NCBI GenBank assembly: GCA_003255025.1
Contig: QANY01002976.1
Location: 372,001 to 436,000, forward strand
Direction: 5' to 3'
Length of the DNA stretch: 64,000 nucleotides
Origin: Datisca glomerata
Taxonomy: Eukaryota; Streptophyta; Magnoliopsida; Cucurbitales; Datiscaceae
Under the pieces are notes generated by a model. The model was not told where the DNA came from. It saw only the letters and a list, made by a program, of their open reading frames with translations, and did not search any database. A program made the position numbers and the translations under genes. This document shows positions 1 through 11,800 of the stretch, piece after piece (within the stretch, counting starts at the first letter, position 1; every line of letters starts with the position of its first letter).

Positions 1-404
1 ACTTTGAAGACATATCAACATTTAATAACCATCAGTTTATGTCTGCTCGGGGGAACAGCAACATTAAAGACCGCATCTCATCCAACTAATCAAGGAAAGT
101 TGAAGGCTTCCCTCACATGCTGTCTAAGCTTCTTCGACACGCTCCCTCCCGCAATGCGTCGGGAATAAATATCCTCACCCACTATGGAACAAGGTAATCA
201 ACTCTCCCCTGAGAAAAAATCTGCCAAATTTCTACTAAGATATTGGCTTAGGCATGGAGGCCCTTAGGTGAGGAACCCTCCCCCTGCGGTTCTCCTCATT
301 CTTTGGGTTATTTATTTTTGTTTTGCAGATATTCAAGCTGAGATGACCTCTAGTCGCCAAGGGGAGAGCATGTATTCGTGTCGTTGAGATTTTCAGCTTC
401 AACA
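1..404 (+). repeat. Left LTR (3' part) of a non-autonomous LTR element
   Basis: This stretch is repeated, diverged but colinear, at about 4173-4568. Shared blocks include the 'cctctagtcgccaaggggag' segment (about 347-366 and 4511-4530) and an AATAAATAT/TATAAATAT box before a conserved CYCACCCACT. It ends in CTTCAACA at 404 and is followed at once by GTGGGTGTCGTCTATGGGAA. That matches the primer-binding neighbourhood of many plant Ty3/gypsy-type elements (TGGCGCCGTCTRTGGGAA) with CpG-type decay. The LTR start lies outside the window. The repeat and the primer-site position are seen directly; the gypsy-type assignment is inferred. Confidence 0.75.
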
Positions 405-1535
405 GTGGGTGTCGTCTATGGGAACGACGTCAAAACTATTCCTATTTTAAAACATTGAGACCTTTGTGCCTCCATAAAGAGAAAATGAGTCTGATGTCAT
501 CGTCTTACTCTGACAAGATCCTAGACGAGAGGGGAGATCCCCCTTCTCTTCGTCTAGAGAAGAACTCCCTGCCGCTATAGCGATCACACAACGAAAAGAG
601 AATGATATAGTGGTTGCGCCCTTTAAGGTGACCCGAAGGAGGAGGAAGGACATGTTGGTAATCACTCAAATCATAGTGGCTTCTTGTACAAAAATGATCC
701 TCCCTCCTGACCGCTCACTAGTGGAGCCATCATGCACTCAGAGAATAACATGGGAAAACCATCTCAGAAGGGGCGAAACGACGCCCTGACCCGGAGAAAT
801 TGTAACCTCTTGAGGGAATCAGGACCAAAATGAAGCCAGGCTTTAGTTGGTCAAGCCCCCGCTTAGTGGTGGAGGAACTGTCTAATAAGAAGGGTTATGA
901 ATGAGGACACCACGTTAAACAACCCCCTGGTGTGCTCCTGGTCACCCACAATATTGCTTGACGAAGGGGGAGAGCATGATTGTCGAAGAATAAATGAATG
1001 CAAACACTTTTGAAAAATATTTGGGAGATAAAATGTGGGCGGCTGTGAAAGACGAAGGAAAACATCAACAAGCTACCCTTGGCAAGGCAATTGTTTGGCC
1101 CCCGTTCAATTTCTCGATGTCCTTTTGGCCACCAATAATTTTGCAGAGCTACCGGACAAATGAAAAGCCGCGGTAAGTAGATAAACGAGTCTTCAATTGA
1201 AATACAAAGCCTTTCATCGGCTCTCTATAATAGGTCATTCCCAACAAGTAACATATATATGCCACGTATCATAGGTCTGAGCTGACATGGTTCCCAACCT
1301 TCGAGCCCCGCCTAGAGTAATACAGGAAGAGGTATACCAAGTCAAAATCGATACACTAGCTCACGGGTAGAAGATGAGAATAATCACAAGGACTCTTAAA
1401 CCAATTTCCCCAAGGGATAAGGCTTCTAATGGTGGAGCATGCAAGTATGCTCCTCCTAAGCATTCGTATGGAGCATATAAACCTACGAGAATATAGGCAA
1501 CCGGGAAAAGACCATGACCAGTGAACTACCTGGAG
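405..1535 (+). mobile_element. Internal 5' region of the LTR element, gag-like length, no intact ORF
   Basis: The region lies between the primer-site remnant and the tandem array. The longest open stretch is about 60 codons (994-1176) and I recognise no protein motif in it. By position it is the leader or a decayed gag. No protease, RT or integrase motif is visible anywhere from 405 to 4172, so the element is non-autonomous (LARD-like) or has lost its pol. Confidence 0.45.
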
Positions 1536-1539
1536 AGCA

Positions 1540-3025
1540 GCCTAGAGAGGAATCTGGCTTGCATCCTATCTCCCCAGATGGGAAACGCTCTAGCCAAAGC
1601 AAGAATGCATAGCTAGATGCCAAAGGAAAGAAGTTTGACTTGCATTTTATCTCGCTAGACGAGATTAAAAGTGATGTATGACTTGCATTCTAGCCCGACA
1701 GACGAAAAAATAAGCTCTAGTCAAAGAAGAAATGCTTGGTTAGACTAAAAAATAATAAAAAATAAAGTCTGGCTTGCATCCTAGCTCACCATACGGGAAA
1801 AAGGCTCTAGCCAGAGCAGGAACGCCTAGTTAGATGCCAAAAAAAAGTTTAACTTCCATCCTAGCTCACCATATAGAAAAAGGCTCTAGCCAGAACAGGA
1901 ACACCTGGCTAGATGCCAAAATAAAAAAGAGAACTATGGCTTGTATCCTAGCTCGCCAAACGAGAAACGGCTCTAGACAGAGTAGGAATGTCAAGCTGCA
2001 TGGTAAAGGAAAGAAGTTTGACTTGCATCCTAGCTCGTCAGATGGGAAAATACTCTAACCAGAGCAGGAACACCTGGCTAGATGCCATAGGAAAGAAGTC
2101 TGGCATGCATCCTAGCTCGCTAGATGGGAAAATGCTCTAGTCAGAGCAGGAATGCTGGGCTAGGTGCCAAAGGGAAAATAGAAGTATGGCTTGCATCCTA
2201 ACTCACCAGACATGAAAAGGCTCTAGCCAGAGCAGGAACGCCTGGTTAGATGCCAAAGGAAAGAAGTTTAGCTTGCATCCTAGCTTATCAGACGGGAGAA
2301 GGTTATAGCCAGAGCAGAAATGTCTTACTAGATGCCAAAAGGAAAGAAGTTTGGCTTGCATTTTAACTCGTCAGACGAGATTAAAAAGTGATGTTTCGAT
2401 TTCATTCTAGCTCATCAGACGGGAAAAAAGTTCATGTCAGAGTAGAAATGTCTGGCTAGACTCTTAAACAATAAAAAGTGAAATCTGGCATGCATCCTAA
2501 CTCGCTAGATGGGAAAAGGCCCTAGCCAAAGCAGGAATGCTTGGCTAGATGCTAAAGAAATGAAGTATGGCTTGTATCCTAGCTCATCAAACGGGAAAAG
2601 GCTTTAGTCGGAGCAAAATTGCCTGGCTAGATGCTAAAGGAAAGAAGTCTAGCTTGCATCATAGCTCACCAAACAGGAAAAGGCTGTAGCCAGAGCAGCT
2701 ATGCCTGGCTAGATGCTAAAGGAAAAAGAGAATTTTGGCTTACATCTTAGCTAGCCAGACGAGAAAAGACTCTAGCCAGAGCAGGAACACATGGCTAGAT
2801 GTCGAAGGAAAAAGAGAAGTCTGTATTGCATCTAGCTCATCAGATGAGAAAAGGCTCTAGCCATAGTAGAAACGCCGGGCTAGATGCCAAAGAAAAGAAG
2901 TCCGGCTTGTATCTTAGCGCATCCAACGGGGAAATACTCTAGTTAGAGCAGGAACACCTGGCTAGATGCCAAAGAAAAAAATTCTGGCTTGCATCCAAGC
3001 TCGCTAGATGAGAAAAGACTCTAGC
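1540..3025 (+). repeat. Tandem array, about 84-bp unit, about 17 copies
   Basis: The repeated unit reads roughly (T)CTGGCTTGCATCCTAGCTC, GCCAGACGGGAAAAGG, CTCTAGCCAGAGCAGGAAC, GCCTGGCTAGATGCCAAAGG. 'Ctagatgccaaa' or a close variant recurs near 1614, 1909, 2079, 2246, 2332, 2630, 2881 and 2963. Each unit contains a 9-bp inverted repeat, TCTAGCCAG and CTGGCTAGA, separated by about 11 nt, so the array can form a series of small hairpins. Copies differ by point changes and small indels. There is no reading frame through it. Confidence 0.85.
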
Positions 3026-4172
3026 TCATTTTCTAAGGATGATGCCTCGTAATAGAGGTTGGGCTTTGCAACTATGATCTGCTAACCAACGAAAATAAGG
3101 GGTTCACCACACATGATCATCGATGGCAAGAAAATCACCACGAATTTGACACCAATGACTTTGAGGCACGAAATTTAAAAGACAACAGAGAGGGAGGGAA
3201 TGATTCATGGAAAGGAAAATCAGAGAAGCCTCGAGAGAAAGCCTCCAAAATGAAAAAGGACCCGAAAGGGGAAGGACTACAGTTCTCGTAAAAGGGAAAG
3301 AATAATTGAGGGCAAGGACAAGGTTGGTAAAGATCTCAACTCTCTCAGGAAGGCGAGGATGAAGAAAATGAGAAGGGATGCCTATTTATAGGCCTTGAAG
3401 AAGGAAACCGCTCATTTAATAGGATTAAAATAAGCCATGATACCGACCCTTAAGGCGATCCCACACCCAATGAATGACCGTCTCACGAAGAAATGGGATA
3501 ATTTCAGAAAACTAAACGTCACTCACGCGTCCGCAGGAATGAAGCAACGCATCAATGAGTCAGGCCTATCGGTTGGCGACTCTCCCCCTCCTTTGTACGC
3601 ATCCACGTGCCATCATCACTCCTACTCCCAAGTGATCGATGGCATTGAATCGCGATAAGGATAGGGGGAGCACGCGCACGGACGAGTCACGATAAAAAAT
3701 AGTCAGACAATTAATCTCATTTACCATGGGCTTCCCAAGATTCAAGTTCAAGTGAGGGTTACCACATAAAGTTAACTCCGACAAGGAACCTGGGTAAAGA
3801 AGTCTTCAGACCTGGGGGAATAGGGTCTCCCAAGTCCTTGACTTGGGTAGGCACTCCTTGACTACTTTTAGTGTAGCAACACATGTCGCACTACGCCGAA
3901 AGGATTACACCCAGACAAGGTTTTAAGGCCCGACCACCTAGAAGGAGGAAGCTGGCCTTGCCAGGTCAGCTCCCAAGAAGATCGGGTTACACCAACCCGA
4001 GTATATGAAGGGCAGTGAAAGTAAAGTCCGTAAAAAGAGCTCGACCGTCTCTTAATGTCAGCACCATCATTGTCCGCTGAAAGTATCATTCCACGTGGCG
4101 TCCTCCCATTAGGCCCGAACTCCCAACAAGTTCAATCATCATGATAGGCGTTAGATCAGCCTCCAATTAGTC
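3026..4172 (+). mobile_element. 3' internal region and unresolved start of the right LTR
   Basis: This is non-coding sequence between the tandem array and the recognisable right LTR. Purine-rich tracts that could be the polypurine tract occur near 3365-3388 (gaagaaaatgagaaggga followed by TG) and near 3655-3670, but I cannot choose between them. The right LTR may therefore begin anywhere from about 3389 to 4172. ORFs of about 70 codons on both strands show no motifs. Confidence 0.4.
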
Positions 4173-4568
4173 ACTTTGAAGGCACATCAATATTCAATAA
4201 CAATCACTTTATAAGCTCGATCAGGGCAACAACGACCTTAAAGATTGCATCTCATTCATCCAATCAAAGACAATCGAATGCTTCCTTCACACGCTTCCTA
4301 AGCTTCTTCGACATCCACAATGCCTCAAGTATAAATATTTCCACCCACTCCAGAACGATGTAAGCAACTCTCCCCTAAGGAAAATTGTGTCAAATTTCTA
4401 TCATGATACTGACTTAGGCATCGGAGGCCCTTAGGCAAGGAAACCACCCTCGGTTCTCCTCGTTCTTTGAGTTCTTTACTTGTGTTTTACAAACATTCAG
4501 GCTGAGAGGACCTCTAGTCGCCAAGGGGAGAGTATGTATTCGTGCTATTGAGATTCTCGGCTTCAATA
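4173..4568 (+). repeat. Right LTR (3' part) of the first LTR element
   Basis: Direct repeat of 1-404 in the same orientation. It carries a TATAAATATT box near 4329, the 'cctctagtcgccaaggggag' block and a terminal CTTCAATA. Divergence between the two copies is substantial, which points to an old insertion. The sequence beyond 4568 changes character to AT-rich intergenic DNA. Confidence 0.7.
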
Positions 4569-6470
4569 ATCTACTTCTTATTTTAGCAGAGTCAACATGT
4601 GTTCATCATAATCCAAGATAAATGCAACTAACTACTATGGAATAAGTAGATGCAATATGAGTTAAGGAACCGAAGCAATCTTTTCTAACAGATTGACAAA
4701 AGTACACCTAATTATGCTTAGTATATAAATTTCATGTTTTTCTAGATTACATACAAGTTTTAGAGTTATAATCGTACACGATTAAAGTTGTTTTGCGTTA
4801 ATATAAAATTCAGCATGAGTACATTATTGTGCTAAGCTGTACATTTCTTCATTAAACGGTGATGCCATGATCGAAACTGTGTCTATGTGAAACTACAAAT
4901 AGTAAACATCATATTTTAGATATAGATCAAACCAAACCCATTCAACATTTGATTTTTTAAGTGCAAACGTACTGTGTATAAAAAGAGATAAGAATATCAT
5001 AAACATAAATAACAAACAGTGTATCATATTTTAAGCCACGCTTGAGCCACTTAACAAGTGCAATATGACATAGAGTGTCTGCAGCAAAAGCTACGTGACA
5101 TTGGCAATATTTGTCTTGTTTCAAGAAGCAAGCAATGAAACAATATTAAAAATTACAGGCAAGTAGAATAGTAAATTAAATGTTATGTATGAGAAACAAG
5201 TTGGAAAATACATGGCTAGCTTAGTCCTGATTTTTGAGTGTATGGTGGGGCTGATGTAACTTGTTTCTAGTGATCTCTTCTTCAACAACATATATATATT
5301 GTTCTCTTCTTTGGTACATAACAAAAGAATAAAGTTGGATTTCTTTCTTGCGTCTTGTCGCCACATCCACAACTTTTCTCAACTTTAAGTCTTCGTTTTG
5401 TATGTACAGAATATTATATGGTCATATTTGCTTGATATACAAGATATTTTATTTAGTTTTCTTATTATCTTGAAATGAAAAATGACTCAAAACAAATTTA
5501 AATGCGAATTACAATTTCAACTGATTTTGAAAACTGCTTTTTAAATAAGTATTTAACTGATTTTGAGAACTGCTTTTTAAGCAACTTTTTAAAAGATTCA
5601 TAATAAAGCTTTTAGTTTACACACTATTATACCAATCACGGTTTTGGGCATTACACTTTTTTTTTTTAAATTACGTAATTATCATTGTTTTTACTTTTTT
5701 AAAAGCACCAACAAACGGGGCTCTCAATTTTCGAAATGTAACATGTTGAACATTTGAGATATTTTCATGGAAAATTATATAACTATCAATTTTCTGACAT
5801 TTTCAACTAGAAGAATATTCTCTCACCCACACAATCAAAAAGGAAAAGTAAGGCATGAGATATTTCTAAAAATGACAATTTTAAAATTGATCACTTGAGT
5901 AAACATCATTCTTCACTTAATTAGAAGGTCATATATGATTTGACAAAAAAGAGGGTCATATATTGAAAGTAATATGTCTTTTGGCATTATCCAAAAGTCT
6001 TGAGCCCTTGATTTATGTGTTTCCTTTGCACGTTTATATGGTTTATGACTATATATTATATTATGTTTTACTCCAACTTTTTGGTTAATTGCCCTTTTCC
6101 TTCATTGTTTTTCTGTAATATTGAAATGTGGGTTCGGGGTCATTTTAAGATTGATACTTTATCAATCGTAATCTGAACCTTTTAGGTGGGGTCATAATTA
6201 AATTGTCTCTCCACCAGAGTTGGCAAGGTTCTTTGGAAAAATTCGTAGAAGAAAGTTTCATAATTTTCATTTTTAATTGAAGTTTTGGAGGTAGAGTCTT
6301 CTCCTGGATATTATACATTCTCTATGGAAGAAAATATACATTTTTTTTGTGAATTAAGAAAAAACAAAAGTATACGTGAGTTGATTTTAAACATGAGACC
6401 AACTTATAGTCTAATATCTTCCTTCATGTAAAATTTTCTTTTCTTGTCACAAACATGAGACCAACAGCAT
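4569..6470. other. AT-rich intergenic sequence, no gene seen
   Basis: No exon-like or transposon protein motif was found on either strand. A short direct repeat (AACTGATTTTGA.AACTGCTTTTTAA) occurs at about 5518-5545 and 5555-5582. ORFs of up to 83 codons are chance frames in AT-rich DNA. Confidence 0.5.
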
Positions 6471-7299
6471 GGCTAGTTGCAACGTTCTGTAAACCATACA
6501 TCAAAACACAATGTTTTGATGCATTATTTAAAGCGATTGCAACAGTTAAGGTTAACCGTCGCAATAAGACAATCTTGTGCGATGATTTATGAAAAACCGT
6601 CGCAACTCCGCAATTTTTTACGACGGTTGGTCGAACCGTTGTAACAGTATCCCTATGTTTCGACCGATTGCGACGGTTGGCCCAACCGTCACTATAAAAG
6701 AAAAATGCCATGATAGCGGCCAAAAAATGCTATCGTAGCAGTTTGATAGCATTTTCTAAAACGCAATATTAGTAATGATATTAAAAGTCAGAACATATGA
6801 TAACGTTTTTTAAACGCTATGGTAGCCCTACGATAGCATTTTTTAAACGCTAATGTATCTCTACCATGGCATTTTTTAAATGATGTGATAAGTTTCTTAT
6901 AGCATTTTTTATCTCTTTTATAGCATTTTTTGAAAGCTTAAAAGACATTTGATAGCATTCTTTTCATGCTATAAAATGTTGTGAAACATGTTACATTTTT
7001 ATCTCTTTAATAGACATTTGTTAATGCTATGAAATAGCTTTGATAATCTTTTTTGTTACTATTCTTGTAATTGTACAAATATAAAAATAATTAACTTACT
7101 GACAATGTCACAAAATAACAAAATCACATCATTTTATATAATTACTCAAAATCATTACATATTATTCCACTAGAAATCATATCTCAAAATGATAATTACA
7201 TATTGGTTTTTTTCATAGAGCAAACCAAAATAATATATCCTAAGGAAAAAAATTTAAACTAGTATAAATTCACATCTAAATAAATCTTACAACCACATT

Positions 7300-7435
7300 G
7301 CTTAAAGTGAGTGTTTCCATTGGCACAATAGCCACCATGGCATTCGTCCGTCACAATTATGGTCCCGGCTCGTCTAGAGCATATGCTCTTGTCCAGACAC
7401 TTCACCTTGTAGCATGCGTCATACCCTTCACCTTT
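7300..7435 (-). pseudogene. Captured beta-expansin exon fragment
   Basis: On the minus strand, after a consensus acceptor (ACTATTCAG), the frame reads KGEGYDACYKVKCLDKSICS, then RRAGTIIVTDEC, then GGYCANGNTHF. This is the cysteine-rich start of the expansin double-psi beta-barrel domain and is closest to beta-expansins. In the family one expects GCGACYK, TDECPGG and THFDLSG; here Gly-Cys-Gly is changed to Gly-Tyr-Asp and the match stops after THF. Only one exon is present, with no signal peptide and no C-terminal carbohydrate-binding domain, so it cannot make an expansin. It lies inside the CACTA element in the same orientation as the other captured exons. Family identity is well supported; capture is inferred from position. 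Confidence 0.75.
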
Positions 7436-8492
7436 CTGAATAGTATTAGAAGTCATAAATTCATTAGTTTCATATAGAAACAATACAATTTTTATGCAAT
7501 AAAAGGTTGTTATTTACATCTACAGGTTTTTCCCCTCTCGCTCTCTCACAATTTGGAATGTTGTTAAAACATTGGAAAGAATGAATATTTTAAAGCCAAC
7601 ATTTATACATTAATGTTTGTGTAGAAAAATATCACCTCTGCCAACATTTATACACTAAATATATTACAAAAGATTATGAGAAATGGGAAGAAACTTATAA
7701 TTCATAGAAATGACTTTTACCTGTCCAGACAAACGATGATGAGAAATGTGAAGAAACTTAGGAAGGATTAATTATCTTCTACATGTCCCATTTCTTGTCA
7801 TCTGTCACATTTCTACAATTAATTCCAACAAAAAGTATTTAACATGAAAATCCCCTTTAAAAGATAACCAAACTATTCTTTTACAAGCTCATCGTTGCTG
7901 TGAGAAGATAGTATCTGCATAAGACACAACATAAGCAACTAAAAGCTTCCACTTAGAAAATGAAAGGGTATTCATGCTAAAATCTAGATCACCTTATTCA
8001 ATGTGTGAGCTTTAACTTTATCAACCATTCCAAAAATATTATCATTAAGTAAAAAAAATTATTTAAGTTCCTGAAACATTTTTAGTTCCCAAGAAATGGG
8101 CTACAGAAAAGCAACTAGCTACAGATTGTAAGCAACAAACATATTTGAAAGGCGTGTTTTACCTTGCAGCCTTTTGGTCATTGGAATAATAAAGTTTTTA
8201 TCAGTAATGGGTGAAATATGATACAAGTTGCCTATTGAAGAACATGATTGTAAAGTTCCTCTACAATCAGTGCAAAAACAACAATATCATCATGATCATG
8301 TTACTAAGAAAAGAAAAGAGAAGGCCAAGGAAAGCAAAATTTGGCAGGTAGTAATGGATCTAAGGGGTAGAGTTGTACCCCATAATCTTATCCTACTGTT
8401 TTTTCGGGTAAAAATATAAAAACAATTGGTCTTCTATAATAAAGCAGTTAAATTCATTTGACTACTTTAAAATGCAAACCCACAATGCTTAC

Positions 8493-8597
8493 CGTGCCTT
8501 GAAAAGGAATTTCCTAATGTTTACTTTCATCTCCTCCAAAATTCCAGTTGCATGCTCTATACAATCGTTAGATCTGCATTCCTCATTCTCAATACAC
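8493..8597 (-). pseudogene. Captured exon (third of three colinear exons), gene not identified
   Basis: An exon bounded by TTTCTTCCATAG (acceptor) and GTAAGC (donor). Its frame begins CIENEECRSNDCIEHATG and continues ILEEMKVNIRKFLFKAR with no stop. Its first base completes the lysine codon left open by the exon at 9621-9710, so the phases agree. It is rich in Cys and acidic residues in its first half. I do not recognise the family. Confidence 0.6.
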
Positions 8598-9620
8598 CTA
8601 TGGAAGAAATTACATTAACAAATGAAACAATAGATTTCAATTAAATATAGAATGGGAAATTAAAAAAAAAATACAAACAAGATAAGTTCATATGAGTGTG
8701 CGAGAGAAAGTCTGATATACTAACAAACAAGATAAGTTCTAGTATTGTTAGATGTTGATTTGTAAGGTATAGTTGAGAAATATAAAGAGGCTACAAAGAA
8801 GGTGAATCAGATGAATGGTCTAATCTAGAAGCAGAAGAGATAGGAGAAATCAATGGTGTGTAAGAAGTTGAAGAACTTTTTGTATTCAATTGATGTGTAT
8901 ATTGTAGAGGAAGAGCAAAACTGATTTTGCTACTTTCACAGTGTGTGGCATTCAAAGATACAGGCTTAGGAGATTCTTTTGAGTTATGAAATGGACTAGA
9001 GAGTTTGAATTTATTGATTCTACTTCTAGTTTCGATAAATCATCATATATCCATTGATATATTTCAAATATAACTCATTTGACAGTAATTCTGCCATTAC
9101 TCACAAGTGTATTAGGCATTCAATATTGCATTCTTATGACATAATATTTTAGATTCCTATGATATAATCACTCAGAAATCATAATTCAGACTCGTTTGTC
9201 AATGCAAAATTTTTAAGCATACAAAGATACACATTATTCATTAGCTTTGGTCATGCTATCACAAGTTTTGCATTCTGATTGATTAAGCATTGTTTTTATC
9301 ATTCAAATATAGTTATGATTGTTTCACTTTTTAATTCAATCACAATTCTTATCATTCAAAGATAGTAGACTTAATATTTTAGCAACTAAGAAACTACTAA
9401 ACTATCAGCTGACTTACAAAATATGAGGCAGTACAATCAGATATTCACAAGGATAGTAAAGAGATTGGGTCGTCAAACATCTATATCAAACAACATGGGC
9501 ATAGCCAATGACTTAAAGAGATTTAAGTCAAAACTAATTAAAAATGGGACAATGAGAGAGAGGGGGTCTGATGGAGAGGCAATTAAAAATTTATATTTGT
9601 TGAGAGTAAATCAAACTCAC

Positions 9621-9710
9621 TTGCAGTCTCCCTGAGTTAACACATATTCTAGCTTCTTTGCCACAATAGATGCAAATTGTCGTTCATCACCAAGATTTGT
9701 AAAAAGAAGC
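9621..9710 (-). pseudogene. Captured exon (second of three colinear exons), gene not identified
   Basis: Bounded by TTTTGCAG (acceptor) and GTGAGT (donor). The translation begins LLFTNLGDERQFASIVAKKL and ends QGDC plus a split lysine codon. The 90-bp exon is open throughout and is in phase with the exons on both sides (9772-9890 upstream, 8493-8597 downstream). Confidence 0.6.
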
Positions 9711-9771
9711 CTGCAAAACTTTATAAGTGGAGTTCACCTTATAGCTTAAAAACAAATATCATAAATCCAAC

Positions 9772-9890
9772 CTCTTCACACACTGATGAATATCAAATAT
9801 CCAATTGGCAGACGAAGTATAACTTTGACCCTGTATTGACGATAAAATCTCTATTAGGAGTCTCATACTCATCTTAGACAAAATTAATGC
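9772..9890 (-). pseudogene. Captured exon (first of three colinear exons), gene not identified
   Basis: Bounded by GACTTTTGCAG (acceptor) and GTTGGA (donor). The 119-bp frame is open and includes MSMRLLIEILSSIQGQSY and WIFDIHQCVKR, with the last codon split into the next exon. It looks like part of a helical, possibly repeat-type protein, but that is a guess from composition only. Confidence 0.6.
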
Positions 9891-10405
9891 CTGCAAAAGT
9901 CAACACCATTGAAATGTAATGCTGGATGATAATCATTTTTTGTTGAAGGATATATGTCATATTGAAAAACCAATTGGAAGAATTTGAGCTACTTGAGATT
10001 TGAGAAAAATAATCATTGTTTCAATATAGAGTTGAAATAACCTATAATCTCTTTGAAATCGACTAGTTAGTGAAAAGCAACACCACTTGAAGCTTCCAAT
10101 TATTACATATTTCTCATGTTATATAGAGAAATATTTTTTCAAGAACAATCATTTAGTACGTAAAGTAAGAATGATAAGGACATTTGAAGTAGAGAAAGAA
10201 GGATACCGCAACAGCCTTCATTGCCCCCGGTTCAATTTGCTAAAGTGATCCTCATTCAAGCCTAAATCACCATAAAATGCATCATAATAAAATCCTTGTG
10301 GATAGCATTTCAACATTCATAAGAAATAAATTTTTGAAGCTAAAAATGATAAGTATTTAGCCACGAATATCCTCTTAAATAACGGTAACGGTATATTACG
10401 TTACC

Positions 10406-10790
10406 TTTCCTCTAGCTGTGCACGGGCCAATGCAAAGCTTGCAACCGTACTACATCTTAACAGACTGTATCGGGGCATGTCAAGTTCAACCAAAGCATTA
10501 AAATATTATAAAATAACTAAATGAGTTGTAATTATATCGCCTGAGATTAAGAATGAATAATCGAATATCAGTATATGTCCGAGTATGTGAGCGCTAGAAT
10601 GCCAAAAAGGACCACACCATACAACAGTGAAATAAAATATTGCAGGCAAGGAAGGAATCATATGTAACAATAAAATTTTATAAAAAAAATGAAGCATAAG
10701 TGAGCATCTAAGACTAAGAAGTAGAGGGAAAGAGGATAAACCTTTAACTTTACTAAGTGAACTTTTGAACTCTTCTTCTGGCTTAATCAA
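10406..10790 (-). pseudogene. Two further probable captured exons
   Basis: Minus-strand segments at about 10790-10740 (after acceptor TACTTTCAG; frame SIIVLIKPEEEFKSSLSKVK; donor GTTTAT) and about 10490-10406 (frame LDMPRYSLLRCSTVASFA then LARAQLEER; donor GTAACG) look like exons and lie upstream of the three-exon block in the same orientation. A third piece near 10250-10207 (IEPGAMKAVA) could join them, but its phase does not match the 10406 donor, so the chain is not proven. They may be the 5' exons of the same unidentified gene. Confidence 0.4.
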
Positions 10791-11039
10791 AACAATAATC
10801 GATTGGCCTGAAAGTAAATCATTAGAATATTACATACATAGGAAGTTGAAGAAATGAAAATTTTAAAACCAAAGCTTTATGTAAAGGACATAAAGCTTTA
10901 AAACCATTAGTTGTTCCAACAGTAAATGCATATCCCATTACCACAAATTGATAACCACAAGATTTGAGAGGTTAATAAACTCTAAATTAGAAAATAAAGA
11001 ACCATAACTAACTCATTTATCAAAACAAAACAAGGGCAA

Positions 11040-11800
11040 AGAAACTGAACTACAAGCATAGAGAGCTACGAGAGAGAATCCGCAATAGAGAGCTGAGAGA
11101 GTTGCAAGAGACACATGCAAGAGAGGTTCAAATAGAGCTTTGCCTCACAAAGAGAGAGGTTCAGAGGGTCCCTCATTATTATTAAAACACCTCCAGGATC
11201 ACCTCCAAAGCATCTCAAAAGCAACCTGGAAATCCTTCTGCAGACAAAAATCACAAAAACATAAAAACCAGATAAACCTCATAAAAACATAAAACACATA
11301 CAAAAATCAGACATGAATTTGAGATTAATCCTTGCAGAAAAGGGGAAGTCCTCGAAGAGCTTGTACATGAATATGCACAATCAGATAAAAGTAGGGAAAA
11401 TATAAAGCTTCTACAGAAAGATTAGAATTAGGGATTTGCCTCAGATAAGCTGGGATTGGGAGGAGTTTCGCTAGTAAACGAAAACCACAGAGCTTAGAAA
11501 GAGAGCTGAGATAAAGAGCTTCGAGAGAGAGCCATCAACAGGACAAATCTGGGCAGAGCTGAGAGAGGTAGCTACACAAGAGAGCTCAGAGAAAGAGCTA
11601 TGAGAGAGAATCTATAATAGAGATTTGAAAGAGAGAGCTGCAAGAGAGGCGTTGTGAGCTTTGTCGCCGAGAGAACTTCACCTTGCGAAGAGAAAGCTCT
11701 ATGAGCTTCATCGCAGAAAGAGCTCTCTATGAGCTTCGTCTCCGAGAGAGTGAGGGTTGAAGAGAGAGGCGATGTGAGAGATTGATTTTGGTTCAATTTC
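11040..11800. repeat. GA-rich (minus strand CT-rich) duplicated region near the right CACTA end
   Basis: The plus strand is dominated by AGAGAGCT-type words. A block at about 11055-11110 (gagctacgagagagaatc, then caatagaga, then gttgcaagagac) recurs, diverged, at about 11588-11650. On the minus strand this is a pyrimidine-rich tract upstream of the captured exons, the composition of many plant 5' leaders. It could serve as the promoter or leader of a chimeric transcript; that role is inference. Confidence 0.5.

Noticed and set aside
1540..3025. CRISPR-like array
   Set aside because: The whole unit repeats without unique spacers, the genome is eukaryotic, and it lies inside an LTR element.
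7300..7435. A working beta-expansin gene
   Set aside because: Only one exon with altered core residues is present, and the match stops at THF without the rest of the domain or the second domain.
9423..9877. Plus-strand ORFs of 70 and 66 codons
   Set aside because: They are antisense to the phase-matched captured exons at 9621-9710 and 9772-9890, which have proper splice sites on the minus strand.
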